A DNA stretch of 64,000 nucleotides from Acorus gramineus (taxonomy: Eukaryota > Streptophyta > Magnoliopsida > Acorales > Acoraceae), in contig JAUJYN010000040.1 of NCBI GenBank assembly GCA_030737835.1, forward strand, positions 662,810 to 726,809, in the 5' to 3' direction. The stretch's first letter is position 1, and every line of letters starts with the position of its first letter. A model generated the notes under the pieces. That model searched no databases, was not told the DNA's origin, and worked only from the letters and a program-made list of their open reading frames with translations. Of the stretch, positions 58,683 to 64,000 are shown piece by piece. A program made the translations under genes and the position numbers.

Positions 58683-58825
58683 GACCACGGGAGGCCATGC
58701 GTTGACCTTGTAAATTAGTAATCCGGTTACTTTCTGTGCCTTCTTTTGTATAAATTTATTCAAGAAAATCAATAAAATCACTTACTTACCAAAAAAAAAA
58801 AAAAAGACCACGGGAGGCCATGCGT
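58683..58825 (+). mobile_element. Short poly(A)-tailed retrocopy with 20-bp target duplication
   Basis: GACCACGGGAGGCCATGCGT occurs at 58683-58702 and again at 58806-58825. Between them lies about 85 bp of AT-rich sequence with CAATAAAATC (polyadenylation-signal-like) ending in about 16 A. A direct repeat of this length next to a poly(A) tail is the hallmark of LINE-mediated retroposition. The body resembles an mRNA 3' end: it has no Pol III boxes and no LINE motif. Most likely a 5'-truncated processed copy of a host transcript. Confidence 0.85.
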
Positions 58826-58971
58826 CATAAAAGCTGACACAACAAATCAGCCGTCAAATCTTGGACGGGTCAGAGAATCCCGAGGAGACAGGCGACTAGA
58901 TCTTTGACCCCCGAAAGGGGCGGAGGCGAGTTGATTTTTCCTGATCTCCTGCTCTCTCGACAATTCAAAAG

Positions 58972-58987
58972 AACAAGGGAGGGGGCA
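58972..58987 (+). other. Element A polypurine tract
   Basis: AACAAGGGAGGGGGCA just before TGTGGAGG, where the LTR is taken to start (58990). Confidence 0.65.
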
Positions 58988-58989
58988 TC

Positions 58990-59655
58990 TGTGGAGGTAA
59001 AAATCTACACCACGACACGTGTCAGGCCAGGACTGACGTGTCATAGCAAGACGGATATGGGTCATGCGTGGGAGCCATAAATCTGAGTCCGGATTCTTAG
59101 CCATGATGATATTCCCAAAATGCGTTGGCACGACTAGATCCAGTGTCTAGTCGAATAGTCAAAGCATCTCGCGGAAGAATACCACCTCGAGTAGTTAAGG
59201 CGCGACCAGACTAGGGGTTTGGTTGAACGACCTTACTCCTCGCGCACGAGCAGGGAAGACACGACCAGACAAGAGGTTTGGTCGGGCGATCTTCCATCTT
59301 GCAAATGCACTCGAAAGATGTAACAGATAAACGAGTAGGCCAAGAGGCCCCGAGCAGATTGGAGAAACGGTCAGAAGACTACCAACGCCTGTAACTGCCA
59401 AGTTTGCAATTAAAGCCCACTACCTATGAAACGTGGGTAATCAAGGGTTCAACGTGGAGCGTAAACATGGGGAACGTTTCCCTAGAAAAAAGCCCACTAA
59501 ACACTTAGTGGCAAGGGGGTTACAAGGGTAATTAAGGAACTACGTATGACTTGATCCCTAAGGGGTACGTAGGCAGCCTATAAAGAGGTCGCGCGATAGC
59601 ACTCTAAAGGCCTAGTCGGTCGTTGTGACAGAAAAAGACAGATTCAAGCTACCAA
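58990..59655 (+). repeat. Element A 3' LTR (end uncertain)
   Basis: Starts TGTGGAGGTAAAAATC after the polypurine tract. It contains CACGACACGTGTCAGG and two related phrases with GACCAGAC(T)A(G)GGTTTGGT (near 59205 and 59265), and a TATAAA at 59579-59584. GTGACA at 59625-59630 could be the end, or the LTR could run to about 59655, where the sequence turns AT-rich. No partner LTR is in the window. Confidence 0.55.
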
Positions 59656-60560
59656 ATTAATTTTTTTTTCCACAAAAAGTCCAATACAATTTTTAATCAC
59701 ACTTCTACAAATTTAATTGTAGGGAAATTATCCTCCTCACCAGTTAATTCTAGCATTCAAATTCTCATTTATACTAGCCATCCAAATATTCATTTTGACG
59801 CTATTCTAATTAAGTCCCACTTATTCTGGGCCACATTCTAGAACCAAATGAGGGCAAACTGTGTTATTGGGGTGGACTTGTCGACCTAATCCCATGTTTA
59901 GATACATAATAAGACTTATTCCCGGGTATACAGTTATATTAGCACAAGTGGATATAGCAGTGAATAAGTGATTTTGTGATTGATTGTATTTTGAATTATT
60001 CTTGTAGGAAGAAGTGTTAATAAAGTTTTTGTTGTTTGGATAAAATGTGAAAAAAATGTGGATAAGGAGTTATAAAAAATAAAAAAAATGATGATAGTTG
60101 ATTTGACATGTGATTTATAAGAGATGATGACAGTTCATTTGACAGTGGACACACATATTCTTTGTATGGAATAATCTGGAATAATTTTAATTCCAAGGGT
60201 TTGATGAAATCCATATACCATTTTGTACTAATTTATTCTAATATAGGTTATCTCAGTATATTCACTGTATCCAAACACCAAAAATTACTTATTCTACTTT
60301 ATTTTGGGTTATTCTGTGATCTATTCCCATATCCAAATGGAGGCTTCCGTTTGAAAACACGTTTGAAAAATAAGATTTTGAATAAAGTGGTTTAAATGGA
60401 CTTGATTCCTTGAATATGTATTTTGTGTGCTTTATAAAAAACAAAAAATTTTATATTAAATGATGTAAGTAGCTTTTTAATTAAATCTATTTTTTAAAAT
60501 ACATTTCACAACATTTTTTAATTTTCTATTTAATTAAATGCGAAATAACCTTTTTTTTAA
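59656..60560. other. AT-rich intergenic DNA, possible degraded MITE
   Basis: No gene signature. Around 59895-60345 the left side (CATGTTTAGATACATAATAAG) and right side (CTATTCCCATATCCAAATGG) look roughly like inverted copies of each other, as in hAT/PIF-type MITEs, but many mismatches and no clear target duplication leave this open. Confidence 0.3.
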
Positions 60561-60599
60561 GCAATATCAAACGGGGCAAAAAAAAATCTGAATTTTCAA

Positions 60600-61111
60600 C
60601 GGTAGGTGGCGGTGAAGGGCTCAGATTTGCATCTCCAATGTTCGGTCGTGAGAGAAATCAGAAGCCTCCTCGCACCTGACTTTATAAACCAGACCTCGTT
60701 GGAATCTTTGGACAGCTCATATATAGCTAATAACAAAATCTGTCCTAACATGGAAGAATTTTTAATTTGAACCTTTGACCTTCAAGCCTCCGAACCATAA
60801 CACAGTCTCTCAGCTACCATGGTAAATCTGACACATCCGACGGTGATCATCGCGGACTTAAGTTGTGGAATATTGATGGACGACCCAAAAACTCCGGAGA
60901 GCAAGGAGGGGTGCCATGAAATTTTCATAGATGCTTTCATGACGATGGAGATCGGCACAACTGACCCTCCGAATGCGAAGGACTTCGGAGGAGTCACAAA
61001 GCAAGGTAATATAATCACAATTTTTTCTTCTCCTTTCCTTTTTTTCGGGTTGCGCATGTTTAAACAAACAGAGTTGGAGCACATAATTTGAGGTCCCAAA
61101 AGCTCATTCAA
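60600..61111. other. Unassigned stretch with open frames on both strands
   Basis: A + strand frame from ATG 60819 reads MVNLTHPTVIIADLSCGILM and extends to 61091. A splice-donor-like CAAG|GTAATA lies near 61005. A minus-strand frame covers 60782-61111. I recognise neither product. The base composition (about half GC from 60800 to 61000) differs from its AT-rich surroundings, so it may be a captured or inserted fragment. Function not assigned. Confidence 0.25.
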
Positions 61112-61530
61112 ACATTTATTTTGAATGAATCTATGTTGCTGATAGGATCCGGTGTATTAGTATTAATATAATCACACCCTACATCTAGATAGTTAAAAAG
61201 GATTGCATTTGTATGTTTTGTGAACTTAAAATTTTTCTTTTGGTTTTAGGATCACATTTTTATTTATTTTATTATTAATTTCATATTTTGTTCTTTGAGT
61301 TGGGAGAACAGATCAGATGTTTGAAGTAGATGATGAACAGAATACGCATTTATCATTTTTATTGTAAAATTTTAAATTTTTATAATTGTAATTAAGTAAA
61401 AAGAAAGGGTGCATGTTATATTTGGGGCTAGAAATGGTGCTATCTTAATTTTTTCTTATACATTTGACAATATGACAACTCAATATTTCTTATAAAAGCA
61501 CTATTATATTAAACCCATTTTACAACCTCA
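61112..61530. other. AT-rich intergenic DNA, nothing recognised
   Basis: Long A/T runs, no open frame of note, no repeat structure seen on either strand. Confidence 0.5.
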
Positions 61531-61539
61531 TTTACAGTC

Positions 61540-62521
61540 GGCCACCGATATTCCCACCTACATAGTTATTCAACCCACCCCTCTCAAAAAGTCAGAATAT
61601 AAATTTTTTAAAGAGTGACCCCACCCTGATCCATTCGACTATGTGAAGTCGTCCATTATGTGACAGGTTGACATCACATAGTCGAACTGATCAAAGAGAT
61701 ATAAGGCCCTTTTTGTAGTCCATTCGACTTTGTGAAGTCGTTCATTATTTCACAGGTCGACATCACAGAGTCGAACCAGTTATAGAGACCTAAAGCTCTG
61801 TCTACGGCCTATTCGACTTTGTGTTTTGAACAATGTGTTCGCGTGTTATAACATTCTCAATGAAATGATATCTTCAAACGATGGTGCGTTGTTCAATATC
61901 ATGAAGGATAGATCACATGATATAGTGTTTGGATATCTCTTTATGGTATCGTCCATTATGTCACATGTTGAATGGGCCGTAGAGAGTGCCTTAGGTCTTT
62001 GGGATCAGTTCGACTATGTGATGTCAACCTGTGACATAATGACAATGTTTTAAAAATCGAACCGTTCAATGAACAAAAAAAATGAATGAGTCAAGGGTCA
62101 TTGGTTCAACTGTTAGGTCAACCAAATTTGAACTATGACATAATTATAATATAATAATTTTTTTAATCATCGTTACTAAATAAAAATATAAAATATTTTA
62201 GAAAATTTTTGCATAAATGTTTTACTTAACATCATACTTGACGATTTCACAAAGTCGAATGGATTACATGAGAGCGTTAGATTTTTGTGACATGTTCGAC
62301 TCTACAATGTCGAACGGAGTATATAACTGACGACTACACAAAATTGAATGGGTAGCAGAGATGACTTAGGTCTCTGTGACCAGTTCGACTATGTGAAGTC
62401 ACCTGTGACATAATGGAGGACTTTACAAAGTCGAATGGGTCAGGTGGGTTCACCTCTTAAAAAATCACATTTTTTTTTAAAGGGTTGGGTTGAAGAACCC
62501 CGTGGGTGAATATCGGTGCCC
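61540..62521. mobile_element. Mutator-like MITE with tandem-repeat inverted ends
   Basis: Left end GGCCACCGATATTCCC; right end, reverse-complemented, GGGCACCGATATTCACCC. Flanking 9-mers are TTTACAGTC (61531-61539) and TTTACAATC (62522-62530), a 9-bp duplication with one mismatch, the size used by Mutator elements. Both arms continue inverted for about 280 bp and are built from repeats containing CCATTCGACTNTGTGAAGTC. In the left arm the unit starts at 61631, 61720 and 61809, an 89-bp spacing. The middle holds a non-repeat segment (about 61823-61949) and AT-rich sequence (62045-62240). No transposase is present, so it is non-autonomous. Confidence 0.78.
61631..61822 (+). repeat. 89-bp hairpin-forming tandem repeat in the MITE left arm
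   Basis: Each unit has TTCGACTATGTGAAGTC and, about 20 bp later, GACATCACATAGTCGAA, which are near reverse complements, so every unit can fold on itself. Two full copies and the start of a third are present. Inverted copies lie at 61985-62040 and 62240-62450. Confidence 0.82.
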
Positions 62522-62526
62522 TTTAC

Positions 62527-63178
62527 AATCTCATACACCTTGTTAGCCACCTAGATTCATTGTAACGAAGTATATAGCTCGTTAGAAATTTTTTGACAAA
62601 CATATATGCAAAAAAGTAATCCATACAATTCATTTGAGTATATACTTTATGTTTTACTTTTTATAAATATTTATTCACATCTTATTTATTTTTTATCCAC
62701 AATTTATTCATTATATATCAACTAAACAACGAAAACTTTATTATAACCCTTTTCAAGGAGAATAACTAAAAATACAATCAAACAAAAAATTGATTTATTC
62801 TTTATCTATATTTGAATAGTTATCTATTCTATAATAGCTTATATCACTATCCAAATGGGCCAAACGGGACTAAAAGAATTAAAATGGATAGTAACTATAT
62901 TTAAGATAGGAACGTGTCTGCGTCTAACATTTTTTTTTTGGAAAATGTTATTTTCAGTTTGTTTTACCAACAAAAACTCAAAACATATATATTTTTATTT
63001 TTTTAAAATAATAAATATCATTTAATGAATTATATGCTTTGATAAAAAAACGTACATCTCTCCATTTCAAATTGAATGAACTCATTTTTAGAAAGTGTAA
63101 GAAAATATTTAATGAGGTATATACAACATCTAACGAAACACATACTTCACTAGATTTCTAACAAGGTATATAAGATTA
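62527..63178. mobile_element. Possible second inverted-repeat element (MITE)
   Basis: The left end AATCTCATACACCTTGTTAG matches the reverse complement of the right end, AATCTTATATACCTTGTTAG, at 17 of 20 positions. Similarity continues patchily (GAAGTATA..., CGTTAGA) for about 60 bp. The ~650-bp interior is AT-rich and non-coding. It abuts the Mutator-like element. No clear target duplication is seen, so the superfamily is not assigned. Confidence 0.45.
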
Positions 63179-63239
63179 TATTTTAGTTTTAGAAAAAAAC
63201 TGAATGTAACAACACGCTTTTTTTTCCTCATAACGGGCT

Positions 63240-63541
63240 TTTTGGGCCGGCCCAAATATGTTTATCAATGGTTTGGACCCGAGAGGAACACCTGACTTTA
63301 ACAACCCATTCCGCGGTGCCTTGAAAGCGTGGCCACTGCGCGTATGGAATGCGGGTCGCAACTTCCTCTTGCAATTCCCGAACGAATCCCATTTTTTTCC
63401 ATAAAACCCCATGGCGCGAGCATATGACTTGCAATTCTCCGATAATATTTTTTGGTCTCAAAAAGTTTCCATTCTTTTAGGGTCGTTTTATCTGAAGACA
63501 AACCAGACAGATCCTCTCTACGAAGAGGTAACTCCCTCCCT

Positions 63542-63573
<32 letters not shown>

Positions 63574-64000
63574 AGGATATATCAAATTCAATGGTGAATG
63601 TAATGATTAGGTCTTCTTATATACGTCGTGTACTTGTGTTTACTTTACCAGGATTTGATAAGATGAAGAAAATGGTGAAGGAGAGGGAAGGTGGAAATTA
63701 AGTGGGATCGCGAGAACCACATACATATTTTAATTGGTAAACGAGCGGGGCCTTGTTCTTTCAAAGGGTTCTTCTTATTGCTCTTTGTGCTTTCATATTA
63801 ACTTATTTTTCTTGATTTGTCTAAATGGGCTTTCTTTCATGGATCCAAAGTAGTGAAGAGCATCAAAAGATAGCATTAAAAGCATTTTACCTTGTGAAGA
63901 CATGCCAAACGAAGATCCTGAGGTTCTCTTCCTCTCATTGCCTTTTTTTTAATCTCCATTTCAATTTACATGATATGTCTATGTTTTTGTTCTTCCCTAC
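63240..64000 (+). other. Possible 5' region of a host gene (leader and introns)
   Basis: After AT-rich DNA, the composition changes to balanced sequence (63240-63480), then a pyrimidine-rich CTCCCTCC/(CT)n stretch typical of plant 5' leaders. This is followed by alternating T-rich intron-like and purine-rich exon-like segments, such as a TTTACCAG|GATTTG acceptor near 63652. A readable segment near 63855-63925 gives SEEHQKIALKAFYLVKTCQT and ends CTGAG|GTTCTC. No product is recognised and no splice model can be confirmed. It may equally be a pseudogene. Confidence 0.3.
63531..63573 (+). repeat. CTCC/(CT)n microsatellite
   Basis: ACTCCCTCCCTCCCTCCCTC followed by (TC)n, about 43 bp. Confidence 0.9.

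Larger units (their letters stand above)
153..59655 (+). mobile_element. Element A: Tat-lineage Ty3/gypsy retrotransposon, old and split by nested insertions
   Basis: This is the outermost element of the nest. Its own sequence is 153-6482, 42068-43097 and 57597 to about 59655; the rest is younger elements B and D. On the + strand the parts run: end of gag, protease, reverse transcriptase, RNase H, a second RNase H, integrase, a 91-bp tandem repeat, an antisense ORF, a polypurine tract and one LTR. The second RNase H after the pol RNase H and an antisense ORF between pol and the 3' LTR are known Tat-lineage traits. The 5' LTR and most of gag are not in the window. The element is broken many times (well over ten) and is clearly older than its insertions. 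The right limit is approximate because the partner LTR is not available for comparison. Confidence 0.8.

Noticed and set aside
59895-60345. A MITE with inverted ends around CATGTTTAGATAC and ATCCAAATGG
   Set aside because: The inverted match is weak and no flanking duplication could be fixed; kept only as a note in the AT-rich region.
60740-60835. Minus-strand SINE-like Pol III boxes (TAGCTGAGAG and GGTTCAAATT)
   Set aside because: The spacing is plausible but the A box fits poorly, and no tail or target duplication was found.
63176-63591. Minus-strand frames near the right edge
   Set aside because: Overlapping frames without recognisable content; one is a translation of the (CT)n repeat giving an RERERE run.

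Overview
This window looks like intergenic DNA from a large-genome flowering plant. About 59.5 of the 64 kb is one nest of Ty3/gypsy LTR retrotransposons, and only the last ~4.3 kb is AT-rich, lower-copy sequence with small DNA transposons and perhaps the start of a host gene. The plant assignment rests on the element types: a Tat-lineage element with a second RNase H and an antisense ORF; Tekay/Del-like chromoviruses with an initiator-Met primer site, a chromodomain and multi-kb LTRs; and a Mutator-like MITE. I saw no rRNA or tRNA gene and no CRISPR array. All coding sequence I recognise is mobile-element remnant, treated here as fossil.

Layout of the nest, read from target site duplications (TSDs). 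The oldest host is element A (Tat lineage, + strand). It survives as 153-6482, 42068-43097 and 57597 to about 59655. Element B (+, Tekay-like, 6483-42067, TSD GGCAG) sits inside A. Inside B are solo LTR J (+, 10531-13709, TSD GTATG), element C (-, 16975-29865, TSD GTTAT) and element I (-, 29989-39774, TSD GGTTT). C contains truncated LTR G (18047 to about 19216) and solo LTR H (-, 25821-29490, TSD acata/aaata). Also inside A is solo LTR D (+, 43098-57596, flanks agttc/ggttc). D was split by solo LTR F (-, 44517-47998, TSD GATCC) and by element E (+, 49998-57253, TSD TTATG). Sampled by eye, the LTR pairs of B, E and I are about 97-98% alike and those of C about 96%, so most insertions are probably of the order of a million years old. 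A is older.

The most interesting signal is in the LTRs. Copies D, F, H, I and J carry a GC-rich, CpG-dense segment of about 0.57-1.04 kb bounded by GT...AG splice sites, with a conserved CTCACC box upstream of a conserved TTGCAG. G keeps the donor side. Both LTRs of E lack the segment exactly from donor to acceptor, as expected if E was reverse-transcribed from spliced RNA. A second theme is non-autonomous elements: E and C have strongly rearranged interiors but similar LTR pairs, and both carry the same LTR-derived block inside the gag-pol region.

Right end. The A remnant ends with an antisense ORF piece, a polypurine tract and a 3' LTR. It also holds a short poly(A)-tailed retrocopy with a 20-bp TSD (58683-58825). 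Beyond it are AT-rich DNA, a 982-bp Mutator-like MITE with hairpin-forming 89-bp tandem repeats in its inverted ends (61540-62521), a second possible inverted-repeat element (62527-63178), and a pyrimidine-rich stretch that may be the leader of a host gene (63240-64000).
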